NCBI RefSeq assembly: GCF_028993555.1
Contig: NZ_CP118610.1
Span: 2,666,001 to 2,730,000 of the forward strand
DNA length: 64,000 nucleotides
Origin: Ensifer adhaerens
Lineage (GTDB): Bacteria > Pseudomonadota > Alphaproteobacteria > Rhizobiales > Rhizobiaceae
Direction: 5' to 3'
Part shown: one piece after another, positions 17,092 to 25,978 of the stretch
Layout of the letters: each line of letters opens with the position of its first letter
How positions within the stretch are numbered: position 1 is the stretch's first letter
Translations under genes and position numbers: made by a program
Notes under the pieces: model-generated
Told to the model about the DNA's origin: nothing
Database searches by the model: none
The model's input: the letters and a program-made list of their open reading frames with translations, nothing else

Positions 17092-19161
17092 ATGACTTAT
17101 GGTTTTGCTCCGCTGCTTCCGCTGGTGTTCTTCGTGCCGCTCCTGGTCGTCGCGGCGCTGTTGATCGCCTATGGCCTGTGGCGAAAGATACGCGGCGCCT
17201 GGCTGCGCGCCCTCGCCTTGGCCGCACTCGCCTTGGCGATTGCCAATCCGTCCATCTTCGTCGAACTGCGTGACCCGCTCTCGACAATCGTCGCAATCGT
17301 GGTTGACCGCAGCCAGAGCCAGCAGAATGGCGACCGCACCGAGCAGACCGATCGTGCGGTCGAGGGCCTGAAGGCGCGGCTGGCGGCGATACCTCTGATC
17401 GAGCCCCGCATCGTCGAGGCCAAGACCGATCCGGCGAGCGTTTCGCCGGCGACCAACCTCTTCTCCACGCTTGCAACCGCGCTCTCCGATGTTCCGCCGG
17501 CGCGCATCGGCGGCGCCATCTTCGTGACCGATGGCCAGATCCATGACGTGCCGGACGTCGCCCGCAAACTGGGCTTCGACGCCCCGGTTCACGGGCTCAT
17601 CACTGGCAAGCCTGATGAATTCGATCGGCGTGTCGAGCTCATCAACCCGCCGCGCTTCGGCATCGTCGGTGAAGAGCAGAAGCTCTCCTTCCGGGTCGTC
17701 GATGACGGTGCCGCCCCTGGCGGAACCGCGGAAGTGAGCATCCGTCTCAATGGCAATGAAATCGCCCGGGAACGGGCCGAGCCGGGCACCGACGTCCCTT
17801 TCAGCTTCAAGGTCACGCGCGGCGGCAACAACGTGCTCGAGTTCGCGGTGGATGCGGTTCCCGGAGAGGTGACCACGACCAACAACCGTGCGGTCCACGT
17901 ACTCGACGGCATTCGCGAAAACCTGCGCGTCCTGCTCGTATCCGGCGAACCTCACGCCGGTGAGCGCGCCTGGCGCAACCTGCTGAAGTCCGATGCGGCA
18001 GTCGATCTGGTGCACTTCACCATTCTGCGCCCACAGGAAAAGCAGGACGGCACCCCGATCAACGAATTGTCGCTGATCGCCTTCCCGACACGTGAACTGT
18101 TCGTCGACAAGATCAACGAGTTCGACCTGATCATCCTCGACCGCTACCAGCATCGCGGCCTGCTGCCGATCCTCTACTACGACAACATCGCGCAATATGT
18201 GGAGAATGGCGGGGCGCTGCTGATCGCCGCCGGCCCGGAACATGCCGGCGACGATTCGATCGCTGCAACGCCGCTCTCGGCGGTGCTGCCGGCCGCGCCC
18301 ACGGGTGTCATGAACGAGAAGGCCTTCTTCCCCCGCCTGTCGGAGGAGGGAAAGAAACATCCGGTCACCCGTGGCCTCGAAGGTTCCGACAGCGAACCGC
18401 CGCACTGGGGCCGCTGGTTCCGTACGGTCGATGTCGACAGGCCGCAGGGCAACACGGTGATGGAAGCGGCCGACGGCAAGCCGCTGCTTGTGCTCAACCG
18501 TGTGGGCAAGGGCCGCGTCGCCATGCTGCTCTCCGACCAGGGCTGGCTTTGGGCGCGCGGCTTCGAAGGCGGCGGTCCGCATGTCTCGCTCTATCGCCGC
18601 ACCGCCCATTGGCTGATGCAGGAACCTTCGCTCGAGGAAGAAGCGCTGACCGCGCGCGCCAGGGGCCGCACGCTGGAAATCACCCGCCAGACCATCGACG
18701 GCGACCCGGGTCCCGTTTCACTCGTCTCCCCCTCGGGTCAGAAGCAGGAAGTGAAGCTGACCGAGCGCCAGCCGGGTCTCTACTCGGCCGAACTCGCGAC
18801 GACCGAGACCGGTCTGTTCGAGATGGCCAATGGCGAACTCACCGCACTCGCCCATGTCGGCGATCCCAATGCGCCCGAGTTCAAAGCAGCGATCTCGACC
18901 GAGGACAAGCTGCGCCCGTGGGCGGAAAAGACGAAGGGACTGGTGCGGCGTCTCGCAAGCGCCGACGGCCCGCTCGATCTGCCGACGGTCCTGCCGGTCA
19001 GGGGCTCGATCCGTTCAGCCGACGATCAGCGCCTTTCCATCCGCATGACGGACGAAACCGTGTTGAAGGGCATCAACTCGCTGCCGCTGTTTACCGGGCT
19101 TCTCGGGCTTGCCGCACTGCTCTTCCTGATCTCGGCCACCTGGTATCGCGAGGGACGATGA
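17092..19161 (+). CDS. Large membrane protein with VWA/GATase-like region
   Basis: A 689-residue protein with two N-terminal membrane segments (LVFFVPLLVVAALLIAYGLW and LRALALAALALAIAN), a large extracytoplasmic region, and a C-terminal anchor LFTGLLGLAALLFLISATWY ending with a basic tail. After the second segment comes IVAIVVDRSQSQQNGDR, a VWA-type DxSxS motif. The middle (LIAAGPEHAGDDS, VLLVSGEPH) resembles class I glutamine-amidotransferase-like folds used as structural domains. It lies ten bases after the DUF4159 gene and overlaps the GNAT gene by four, so it is part of the same operon. Confidence 0.85.
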   Translation: MTYGFAPLLPLVFFVPLLVVAALLIAYGLWRKIRGAWLRALALAALALAIANPSIFVELRDPLSTIVAIVVDRSQSQQNGDRTEQTDRAVEGLKARLAAIPLIEPRIVEAKTDPASVSPATNLFSTLATALSDVPPARIGGAIFVTDGQIHDVPDVARKLGFDAPVHGLITGKPDEFDRRVELINPPRFGIVGEEQKLSFRVVDDGAAPGGTAEVSIRLNGNEIARERAEPGTDVPFSFKVTRGGNNVLEFAVDAVPGEVTTTNNRAVHVLDGIRENLRVLLVSGEPHAGERAWRNLLKSDAAVDLVHFTILRPQEKQDGTPINELSLIAFPTRELFVDKINEFDLIILDRYQHRGLLPILYYDNIAQYVENGGALLIAAGPEHAGDDSIAATPLSAVLPAAPTGVMNEKAFFPRLSEEGKKHPVTRGLEGSDSEPPHWGRWFRTVDVDRPQGNTVMEAADGKPLLVLNRVGKGRVAMLLSDQGWLWARGFEGGGPHVSLYRRTAHWLMQEPSLEEEALTARARGRTLEITRQTIDGDPGPVSLVSPSGQKQEVKLTERQPGLYSAELATTETGLFEMANGELTALAHVGDPNAPEFKAAISTEDKLRPWAEKTKGLVRRLASADGPLDLPTVLPVRGSIRSADDQRLSIRMTDETVLKGINSLPLFTGLLGLAALLFLISATWYREGR

Positions 19162-19631
19162 CCGATCAGACCGTCGTCGTCCGCGACCTTCGCGACGCAC
19201 CGCATTTCTTCGATGCAGTGGCTGACCGTATCTGGCGCGCCTGGTGGGAGCCGCATGGCTTTCCTCTGAGCCACATCACCGGTCTGCTTCAGCAAAGCCT
19301 CGCCGAAGAGGCAGAATCCCTTTGCCTGGTGGCCCATGTCGAAGATCGCTTCGTCGGCACCGCCTCGGTGATCGCCTCAGACCTTGAAGAGCGACCGGAT
19401 CTCACCCCTTGGGTGGCGGCCGTGTGGGTCGACCCGCCGTTCCGCGGCGCGGGCATCGGCGGCGACATCGTGCTCAAAGCCGCCCACGCAGCGCTCGATA
19501 CCGGCGCCGAGGCCGTTCATCTCTGCGCCCTCCCCGGCAAGCGGGCCTTTTACGAACGCCTCGGCTGGCGGCTCGACGAAAAGGACGTGGGCACGGATCG
19601 CCTCGACGTCTTCAGCATGCGCCGCGCGTGA
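19158..19631 (+). CDS. GNAT family N-acetyltransferase
   Basis: A 157-residue acetyltransferase. The acetyl-CoA motif is VWVDPPFRGAGIGGDIVLKAAHAA (about residues 88-111; the R-x-x-G-x-G loop is intact), followed by LCALPGKRAFYERLGW as motif B. The start at 19158 overlaps the stop of the preceding membrane-protein gene (ATGA), so it is co-transcribed with the MoxR-type operon. A longer upstream reading frame is a shadow of that gene. Substrate unknown. Confidence 0.88.
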   Translation: MTDQTVVVRDLRDAPHFFDAVADRIWRAWWEPHGFPLSHITGLLQQSLAEEAESLCLVAHVEDRFVGTASVIASDLEERPDLTPWVAAVWVDPPFRGAGIGGDIVLKAAHAALDTGAEAVHLCALPGKRAFYERLGWRLDEKDVGTDRLDVFSMRRA

Positions 19632-19641
19632 AGGGTTTTCG

Positions 19642-20064
19642 ATGTTCGAGGTAACGGACGCACCTCCGCCCGAAGCGCTGGAAGCGATCGGCAATGGCCT
19701 CACGGCCTTCAATGCCTCCGACGTCGGCCCTTCGGAGCGGCGACCGCTCGCCGTGCTCGTTGGCGGCCCCGAGGCGAAGGGGCAACGCGGCGGCCTGAAC
19801 GGCTACACCGGCTGGGGCTGGCTCTTCGTGCAATGGCTGTGGCTGCCGGAGGACCTTCGTGGCCAAGGCCTCGCCGGAAAGCTGCTTCAGGCGGCGGAGG
19901 ATGAGGCTCGACGCCGCGGCTGCCACAGTGCCTGGATCGACACTTTCAACCCGCAAGCCCGGCGCACCTACGAACGCCAGGGCTACGAGGCCTTCGGCGA
20001 ACTGCCGGACTTCCCTATCGGCCGCACCCGGGTCTTTCTGAAGAAGTCGTTCGTCGCCAGCTAG
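19642..20064 (+). CDS. GNAT family N-acetyltransferase
   Basis: A 140-residue acetyltransferase with FVQWLWLPEDLRGQGLAGKLLQAAEDEARRRGC as motif A, where the loop is RGQGLAG, and IDTFNPQARRTYERQGYEAFGEL as motif B. The start MFEVTDAPPPEALEAI lies ten bases after the first GNAT gene, so the two probably form the end of the same transcript. It ends two bases before the convergent third GNAT gene. Substrate unknown. Confidence 0.88.
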   Translation: MFEVTDAPPPEALEAIGNGLTAFNASDVGPSERRPLAVLVGGPEAKGQRGGLNGYTGWGWLFVQWLWLPEDLRGQGLAGKLLQAAEDEARRRGCHSAWIDTFNPQARRTYERQGYEAFGELPDFPIGRTRVFLKKSFVAS

Positions 20065-20066
20065 TC

Positions 20067-20612
20067 TCAGACCGCGAGCAGCAGATCGAGCGGCACGACG
20101 GACGCCACCGCATCATCCCGCCAGCCGATGATGCCGGCAAGGCCGGCATGCACACCCTCGGCCATCGGCACGACGAGCACCCGCGCGGGATCGACCGGCC
20201 CCGGAAATTCGAGCGCACCGTAACGCACCTTCTCGAAACCGAGCGGCTGATAATAGGGCGGATCGCCAACGAGGATCACCGCTTCCGAGCCCTTCCGCCG
20301 GGCGGCCTCGACGGCGATGCGCACGAGCTCCCGGCCGATGCCCATGTTCTTGTGCGAAGGCCGGACTGCGAGCGGCCCAAGCAGATGGCCCTTGATCGAA
20401 CCTGCCATCACAGCCGTCATCCTGACCGAAGCGATGGTCTCGCCGTTGTCGGCGCAGATGAAGGACAGCGACCGATCGTGCGGCCCCTGCTCGCGGATGC
20501 GGGCGGCCGCCCGGGCGAACCGACCGGGGCCGAAAGCTTCTTCGTTGATGATTTCGATGGCTGCGTCATGGGACGCGTCTTCGGTCAGGTAGACGAGATC
20601 GTGCTTTTTCAT
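20067..20612 (-). CDS. GNAT family N-acetyltransferase, YhbS-like
   Basis: A 181-residue enzyme of the COG3153 (YhbS) type. LLGPLAVRPSHKNMGIGRELVRIAVEAARRKG is the acetyl-CoA motif, and AVILVGDPPYYQPLGFEKVRYGALEFPGPV is the typical YhbS C-terminal block. It has no membrane segment. It converges on the preceding GNAT gene with only two bases between stops, so the two transcripts must overlap at their ends. Substrate unknown. Confidence 0.88.
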   Translation of the reverse strand: MKKHDLVYLTEDASHDAAIEIINEEAFGPGRFARAAARIREQGPHDRSLSFICADNGETIASVRMTAVMAGSIKGHLLGPLAVRPSHKNMGIGRELVRIAVEAARRKGSEAVILVGDPPYYQPLGFEKVRYGALEFPGPVDPARVLVVPMAEGVHAGLAGIIGWRDDAVASVVPLDLLLAV

Positions 20613-20871
20613 GGGATCGAGAAACCAGGCATGCGAACAGACATAGGGATGGCTTCGCCCGAGCCGGGCGTTGGCAGCATCAGCGTCGTCGCAGGTTTCC
20701 CGAGATCATCATCAGTGTGGTTTCTTCCAACACGAAAAAAAGTGTGAGATCGCCGATATCAGAAAATTGCCCGCTGTCAAAGCCTAAAACGCACTGTTCG
20801 GATTTCGCCATCTATCGGATGCCGCTGGAAACGCTATCTATGAGAGCAACGAACACGAAGGAGATCGTCCT

Positions 20872-21849
20872 ATGGGCAGGTTGGTGGACGGCGTCTGGCA
20901 GGACGTCTGGTACGATACGGTGGCAACGAATGGCCATTTCAAGCGCAGCGCCTCGCAGTTTCGCAACTGGGTCACGGCCGCCGGATCGGCTGGCCCGAGC
21001 GGGGACGCGGGCTTCAAGGCGGAGGCCGGACGCTATCACCTCTATGTCTCGCTCGCCTGTCCCTGGGCGCATCGCACGTTGATCTTCCGCAAGCTGAAGA
21101 AGCTCGAGGACATCATCTCGGTTTCCGTCGTCGATCCGTTGATGCTCGCCCAGGGCTGGGAGTTCAAGGATGGCGGCATCGGCACCGGCGACCATCTCTT
21201 CGGATCGAAGGCGCTGTGGCAGATTTATACCCGTGCCGATGCCCACTATTCCGGCCGCGTGACCGTGCCCGTCCTCTGGGACAAGCATCAGAACACCATC
21301 GTCTCGAACGAGTCCTCCGAGATCATCCGGATGTTCAATTCAGCCTTCGACGGTCTCACCGGCTCGACGACCGACTTCTACCCGGAAGGGCTGCGCGCTG
21401 AAATCGATGCGCTGAATGCCGACGTCTACAACGACGTCAACAACGGGGTTTACAAGGCCGGCTTTGCCACCACGCAGGAAGCCTACGAGGAGAGCGCCGC
21501 GGCACTCTTTTCCCGGCTCGACAAGCTGGAGGAGCGCCTTGCATCGCATCGCTACCTGACCGGAAGCCGCCTCACCGAGGCCGACTGGCGCCTGTTCACG
21601 ACGCTGGTGCGCTTCGACCCTGTCTATGTCGGCCACTTCAAGTGCAACATCCGCCGGATCGCCGACTATCCGAACCTTCAAGGGTACCTCAGGGAACTTT
21701 ACCAGGTACCGGGGGTGGCCGAGACGGTCGACATGCGCCACATCAAGGAGCACTACTATCGCAGTCACACGACCATCAATCCGACCGGTGTCGTGCCGGT
21801 GGGTCCGGTGCTCGACCTCACCTCCCCGCATGGGCGTGACGCGCTTTAA
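20872..21849 (+). CDS. Glutathione S-transferase, glutathionyl-hydroquinone reductase-like (ECM4/YqjG type)
   Basis: A 325-residue protein of the Xi-class GST family, which reduces glutathionyl-hydroquinones. The catalytic cysteine is Cys63 in SLACPWAHRTL, the class signature. WDKHQNTIVSNESSEIIRMFN follows as the glutathione-binding segment, and the C-terminal domain contains RLTEADWRLFTTLVRFDPVYVGHFKCN, also diagnostic. Length and motifs are complete. The 259-base spacer upstream holds no feature I can support. It converges with a NUDIX gene. Confidence 0.92.
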   Translation: MGRLVDGVWQDVWYDTVATNGHFKRSASQFRNWVTAAGSAGPSGDAGFKAEAGRYHLYVSLACPWAHRTLIFRKLKKLEDIISVSVVDPLMLAQGWEFKDGGIGTGDHLFGSKALWQIYTRADAHYSGRVTVPVLWDKHQNTIVSNESSEIIRMFNSAFDGLTGSTTDFYPEGLRAEIDALNADVYNDVNNGVYKAGFATTQEAYEESAAALFSRLDKLEERLASHRYLTGSRLTEADWRLFTTLVRFDPVYVGHFKCNIRRIADYPNLQGYLRELYQVPGVAETVDMRHIKEHYYRSHTTINPTGVVPVGPVLDLTSPHGRDAL

Positions 21850-21858
21850 CCAGTAGCG

Positions 21859-22368
21859 CTACCAGTAAGGGTCAAAGCCGCTGCCGCTGGCCAGTTCGGC
21901 CAGCCGGCGGCGGGTGGCCGGCGTGGTATCTTCGGGCAGGGCGTCGAGCGCAAAGAAGCCGCTTGCAGCAATTTCCAGATCCGGCGCCTTCGACGCCGTC
22001 TGCCTGACTCCGTCGCAACGGTAGAAAATCACATGGTCGCGGCGGCTCGTGCGCCTGTTGTAGTAGACCTGCACCAGAACCGGCGGCACGGTTGCCTCAA
22101 GATTGCCCTCCTCGCGGATCTCTCGCAGCAGGCCGTCAACGGAAGCCTCGTCGCGATCAAGCCCGCCGCCTGGAAGGTGCCAGCCCGGCAGATAGGAATG
22201 GCGCACGAGAAAGACCCGGCCCTCGTCATCGAAACAGGCAGCGCGAACGCCGATCGTCATGCCGCGCGCAAGAGCGTAATAAACATGCGCAAGCCGCATC
22301 AGAAGCCGGAGATACCAGCGCCGCATCTCCGGTGGCCGTTCCTCGCTCAGTCGCCTCGTCCTTCCCAT
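21859..22368 (-). CDS. NUDIX hydrolase
   Basis: A 169-residue Nudix protein. The box reads GGGLDRDEASVDGLLREI followed by REEGNL: the Glu residues that bind metal are present, but the final Gly of the consensus (ExGU) is replaced by Asn, a modest departure. A hydrophobic stretch MRLAHVYYALARG precedes the domain. The start at 22368 is uncertain, since an ATG 14 codons later is also possible. It is divergent from a metallophosphoesterase, with 70 bases between them. The substrate cannot be inferred. Confidence 0.85.
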   Translation of the reverse strand: MGRTRRLSEERPPEMRRWYLRLLMRLAHVYYALARGMTIGVRAACFDDEGRVFLVRHSYLPGWHLPGGGLDRDEASVDGLLREIREEGNLEATVPPVLVQVYYNRRTSRRDHVIFYRCDGVRQTASKAPDLEIAASGFFALDALPEDTTPATRRRLAELASGSGFDPYW

Positions 22369-22438
22369 GTTTTCGGCCCCGCGCGATTCATCGGGCGACC
22401 TGATTCCCCTGGAGCGGAATATGCGCTAGACGGGGGCG

Positions 22439-23341
22439 ATGTTCAAACTTGCCCACATCTCCGATGTCCATCTCGGGCCCCTGCCCGAGCTATCCCTCAG
22501 GGAGCTCGCGTCGAAGCGCATCACCGGTTTCGTCAACTGGCACCGCAACCGCAGCCGGCATCTCTTTACCGGCACGCTCGACACCCTGCTTGAGGATATC
22601 GAGAAGAAGGATCCTGACCATCTCGCGATGACGGGCGATCTCGTGAACCTCGCTTCATCGCGCGAAATCATCGCGGTGACCGAATGGCTGGAGGATGCCG
22701 GCAAGCCGGAGAACATTTCCATCGTGCCGGGTAACCACGACGCCTATGTGCCGGGCGCGTACGAAAAGACCACCCGCGCCTGGTATCCCTATATGCGCGG
22801 CGACGATGCGCCGGCTCACTGGCACGACCGGCATCATTGCTTTCCCTATATGCGGGTGCGCGGACCGGTCGCGTTGATCGGCTGCTCGACTGCGGTCGCG
22901 ACGCCCCCCTTTGCCGCAAGCGGCTATTTCGGCCAACGGCAGGCACGCGCAACCGTCAACATGCTGCGGGCTGCCGGCGAAGCGGGCCTCTTTCGCATCG
23001 TCATGATCCACCACCCGCCAATCCGCGGCGCGACCTCGATGCACAAGCGCATGATCGGCATTCGGCGTTTCGCCGCGACGATTTCGTCTGGCGGTGCGGA
23101 GCTCGTCATCCACGGCCACACCCATCTCAACACCGTCTACTGGCTGAAAGGCCAGAATGCACCGGTCCCGGTCGTCGGCATCGCCTCGGCCTCGCAGGGC
23201 CCGGGCGGCCACAAGCCGCCAGCAGCCTACAATCTCTTCACCGTCACCGGCGAGCCGGGTAATTGGCAGCTGACGCGCGAACGCTATGCGCTGAGCGGTG
23301 ACGCAACGACCGTGACACTCGCCGAAACGACGCGTTTCTGA
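22439..23341 (+). CDS. Calcineurin-like metallophosphoesterase
   Basis: A 300-residue protein with the full set of binuclear-metal motifs in order: HISDVHLG (residues 6-13), MTGDLVNL (about 64-71), VPGNHDAY (about 97-104), IHHPPIRG (near 186) and IHGHTHLNTVYW (near 220). No signal peptide or membrane segment is seen, so the enzyme is probably cytoplasmic. The family covers cyclic-nucleotide, lipid-precursor and nucleic-acid phosphoesterases, and the motif set alone does not choose among them. Confidence 0.92.
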   Translation: MFKLAHISDVHLGPLPELSLRELASKRITGFVNWHRNRSRHLFTGTLDTLLEDIEKKDPDHLAMTGDLVNLASSREIIAVTEWLEDAGKPENISIVPGNHDAYVPGAYEKTTRAWYPYMRGDDAPAHWHDRHHCFPYMRVRGPVALIGCSTAVATPPFAASGYFGQRQARATVNMLRAAGEAGLFRIVMIHHPPIRGATSMHKRMIGIRRFAATISSGGAELVIHGHTHLNTVYWLKGQNAPVPVVGIASASQGPGGHKPPAAYNLFTVTGEPGNWQLTRERYALSGDATTVTLAETTRF

Positions 23342-23575
23342 CGCCGTCAGGCGGCCACTTCGCAGAATAATCATCGCCCGGCGAATAATTTCCCGCATTC
23401 ATGCGTCTTACCCCAGTCGTGCGCCGCCTGCTGGTGGCGCCCTCTGTCTTCTGGCATGCTGCGTGGGTGGATCGGCCTGATGGCGGCTCACCTCCTTTCG
23501 GCGCGTCAAGGACACGCGATCATTTTGAAACGACGCGCGGGCTTTCGAGGGCGTGCGCGAAGAACGGGAGATGGC

Positions 23576-24127
23576 ATGATGTACCGGAAGAGCCTGCTTG
23601 GCGCCCTGATTGTGGCCGGCGCAACCAGCTTCATGGCGCAGGCCGTGATGGCAGCCGGCGAAGACACCAGCGAACCGCCAAAGAAGACCAAGACGACCAG
23701 CGAATGCACCGGTGGCAAGGTGTGGGACGCAAAGAAGAATTCCTGCGTCAACGCCAAGAAAAGCGATCTTAGCGACGATATCCTGTTCCAGGCCGCCCGC
23801 GAGCTCGCCTATGCCGGCCAGTACGAAAATTCCATCAGGGTGCTCGGCGCGGTCAAGGACCAGAAGAGTGCCCGCGTGCTCAACTATCTCGGTTATGCCA
23901 ACCGCAAGGCCGGCCGCATGGAACTCGGCATGCAGTATTACAAGCGCGCGCTGCAGGCCGACGAGAACTACATTCTCGCGCGCTCCTACATGGGCCAGGC
24001 GCTGATCGAACAGGGACGCGTCCAGGAGGCACGCGTGCAACTCGTCGAGATTCGCGATCGCGGCGGTGAGAACACCTGGGCCTACCGCGCTCTGCTGCAG
24101 TCGCTCGGCGGCGTCCGCCAGTACTGA
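23576..24127 (+). CDS. Secreted tetratricopeptide-repeat protein
   Basis: A 183-residue protein with an N-terminal signal peptide (KSLLGALIVAGATSFMAQAVMA, cleavage after AxA near residue 26). A disulfide-capable CTGGKVWDAKKNSC loop comes next, then two to three TPR units from about residue 75 (ARELAYAGQYENSIRVLGAV; LNYLGYANRKAGRMELGMQYYKRAL; YMGQALIEQGRVQEARVQL). The start at 23576 follows GGGAG; the ATG three bases later is equally possible. A periplasmic scaffold role is inferred. The 234 bases upstream contain no recognisable gene. Confidence 0.85.
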   Translation: MMYRKSLLGALIVAGATSFMAQAVMAAGEDTSEPPKKTKTTSECTGGKVWDAKKNSCVNAKKSDLSDDILFQAARELAYAGQYENSIRVLGAVKDQKSARVLNYLGYANRKAGRMELGMQYYKRALQADENYILARSYMGQALIEQGRVQEARVQLVEIRDRGGENTWAYRALLQSLGGVRQY

Positions 24128-24223
24128 CCACCCGGGAGCACGGGGCGGTGCCCGGCGCCGCCTCGGTGGCAGCGCCAAACTTCAGACCGCCGAGCGCGCA
24201 AGAGGCGCGCCGGCATTGGTTTT

Positions 24224-25168
24224 CTAGCCCTTTTTTGCGCCCCCGCTGGCGCCACTTGCAATGGGCGCGCCCTCGTTCTTCTTCTCCGACCATTCCGGCG
24301 GCAGACCGAGCGCGCCACCGGCGATGCCGCCGAGACCGGATCCTTTCCCGAAAACGGCGCAATCGGGATCGGTGGGCTTGCCGGTCACCGCATAGGCCAC
24401 ACTGTTCTTGACGTTCTTCATCGAAGGCAGTTCGAAATCGGATTTCATCGGGTCACCCGATTTTTCCAGCAACGCACTGAAATCGCCCGAAAAATCTCCT
24501 GCGAGCTCAAAGGCGTCGGCTGCCGTCGATGCGCGGGACCCATTGGTGAGGATGTTGGCACCGCGCGCCCACGTCAGCCCGGCGATCTGCTTGCCTCTCG
24601 CATCGAAAGCCTCCGCCTCGACGGCGAGACTTCCAAGACCGATCGGAATTCGCGGAACCGGAACGGGAGCGACCGCCGAGGTCACGGTCGACACGCCCGC
24701 AACAACGGCATTTGTCGATTTGACCTTGCTGATCACGGACCGCACGGCCATGTCCGCCGGCTTGGATATCGGCACGACATCGAATTGCGTACTCAAGGCT
24801 TCGCAGAGCGATCGGTCGATCGCCGTCGCCACCAGTTTCTTCTGCGGATCTCCGAGCTTGTCGAGATCGGCATTGGCCGCGAAGGTCGTCGGGATCACAT
24901 GCACCGTCTTTACGTTCTTGGTCGAGGCGGCATCCACCCGATACTTCGTCTTGGTCACCATCCCGTCGCTGGCGACGAAATCCTTGTAGGACGATAGTGA
25001 CCCAGTTTCCATGACCTGAGCGCTCTGGCATGCGGCAAGGCCCACAAGCAGCGGAACCACAGCACCTATGCGCATGGCCGTGGCGCCCCGCCGAAGCTGG
25101 GCTCGGCCCCATCGGCCACCCCCGATCCGTGCCGCGTTCATTCTCTCGCTACGATGCTGTCTGTTCAT
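24224..25168 (-). CDS. DUF3313-like lipoprotein
   Basis: A protein of about 314 residues. The hydrophobic stretch AVVPLLVGLAAC ends in a lipobox (LAAC), so the mature protein is probably anchored by lipid. Downstream, METGSLSSYKDFVASDGMVTKTKYRVD resembles DUF3313 lipoproteins, and the tail is Gly/Ser/Lys-rich. The start is uncertain: ATG at 25168 gives a long basic pre-region, while ATG at 25075 gives a compact signal. It is divergent from an ECF sigma/anti-sigma pair and so may be a target of that sigma factor, an inference from position only. Confidence 0.72.
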   Translation of the reverse strand: MNRQHRSERMNAARIGGGRWGRAQLRRGATAMRIGAVVPLLVGLAACQSAQVMETGSLSSYKDFVASDGMVTKTKYRVDAASTKNVKTVHVIPTTFAANADLDKLGDPQKKLVATAIDRSLCEALSTQFDVVPISKPADMAVRSVISKVKSTNAVVAGVSTVTSAVAPVPVPRIPIGLGSLAVEAEAFDARGKQIAGLTWARGANILTNGSRASTAADAFELAGDFSGDFSALLEKSGDPMKSDFELPSMKNVKNSVAYAVTGKPTDPDCAVFGKGSGLGGIAGGALGLPPEWSEKKNEGAPIASGASGGAKKG

Positions 25169-25456
25169 TGGCGTGTCCCCGACATCGACCTGCAGTTGTG
25201 CGATGAGGTCCAGCCAGATTCGGGCCGAACTTTGACGCGATCTCGGGGCGCCGGTGCAGTTTACGGTAACGAAACCCTTGGTTAACGGCCGCCGGCAAGC
25301 AAAAGCTTTTTGGGAAAAGACGCCATGAAGCAGCAGAATTTGCTTTCCGTTCCGGCGCTTCCCTTGCAGACTAAGGGGCAAATGTTTCATATCATCCGGC
25401 TCGTGCCTCGCACCGCGAATAAACGCACGATCCGGCACGTTTCATTTGGAAGAGCA

Positions 25457-25975
25457 ATGCGTCCAGCGGCAGAAACGAAGGACTTCAGACGCGACTTGGT
25501 CAGTCTCCTGCCCAAATTGCGTCGGTTCGCGATGACGCTGACGCGCAACGCCAATGATGCCGACGACCTCGTCCAGGAAGCCTGCGAGCGCGCGATTACG
25601 CGCAGCCACCTGTGGAACGGAGAAGGCCGGCTGGAAAGCTGGGTCTATGCGATGACGCGCAACCTCTGGGTCGACGAGATCCGCAAGCGCAAGGTCCGCA
25701 CCGGTAGCGGCACGGTCGATGCGCACGGTCAGGACGAACTCAGCATCGAGCCTTCGGCCGAAAAGGCCGTCTACGCCAACCAGTTGCAGAAGATGATCCT
25801 GTCGATGCCCGAAGGCCTGGCGAGCGTGTTCCTGCTGGTCAACGTCGAAGGCCACAGCTACCGCGAGACGGCCGATATCCTCGGCATTCCGATCGGCACT
25901 GTCATGAGCAGGCTGTCGACGGCGCGCCTGAGGCTCGCCGCCATGATCTCCGAGAATACCGAAAGGAGGGCCTGA
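25457..25975 (+). CDS. ECF-type RNA polymerase sigma factor
   Basis: A 172-residue sigma-70 factor of the ECF type. Region 2 is visible as FAMTLTRNANDADDLVQEACERAI followed by WVYAMTRNLWVDEIRKRK. Region 4 is MILSMPEGLASVFLLVNVEGHSYRETADILGIPIGTVMSRLSTARLRL. The start at 25457 follows GGAAGAG; longer frames upstream are not conserved in character. The anti-sigma gene begins three bases after the stop. An autoregulatory promoter is expected, but I could not identify one with confidence in the 288-base spacer. Confidence 0.93.
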   Translation: MRPAAETKDFRRDLVSLLPKLRRFAMTLTRNANDADDLVQEACERAITRSHLWNGEGRLESWVYAMTRNLWVDEIRKRKVRTGSGTVDAHGQDELSIEPSAEKAVYANQLQKMILSMPEGLASVFLLVNVEGHSYRETADILGIPIGTVMSRLSTARLRLAAMISENTERRA

Positions 25976-25978
25976 CCG

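Noticed and set aside
17002..18609. 535-codon minus-strand frame within the membrane protein gene
   Set aside because: Shadow of the plus-strand gene, which has signature segments and operon spacing.
12322..19161. MoxR/VWA block as an anti-phage defence system
   Set aside because: MoxR-VWA pairs occur in some defence loci, but here DUF58, BatA and DUF4159 partners match the widespread envelope-type cluster and no effector or nuclease is present.
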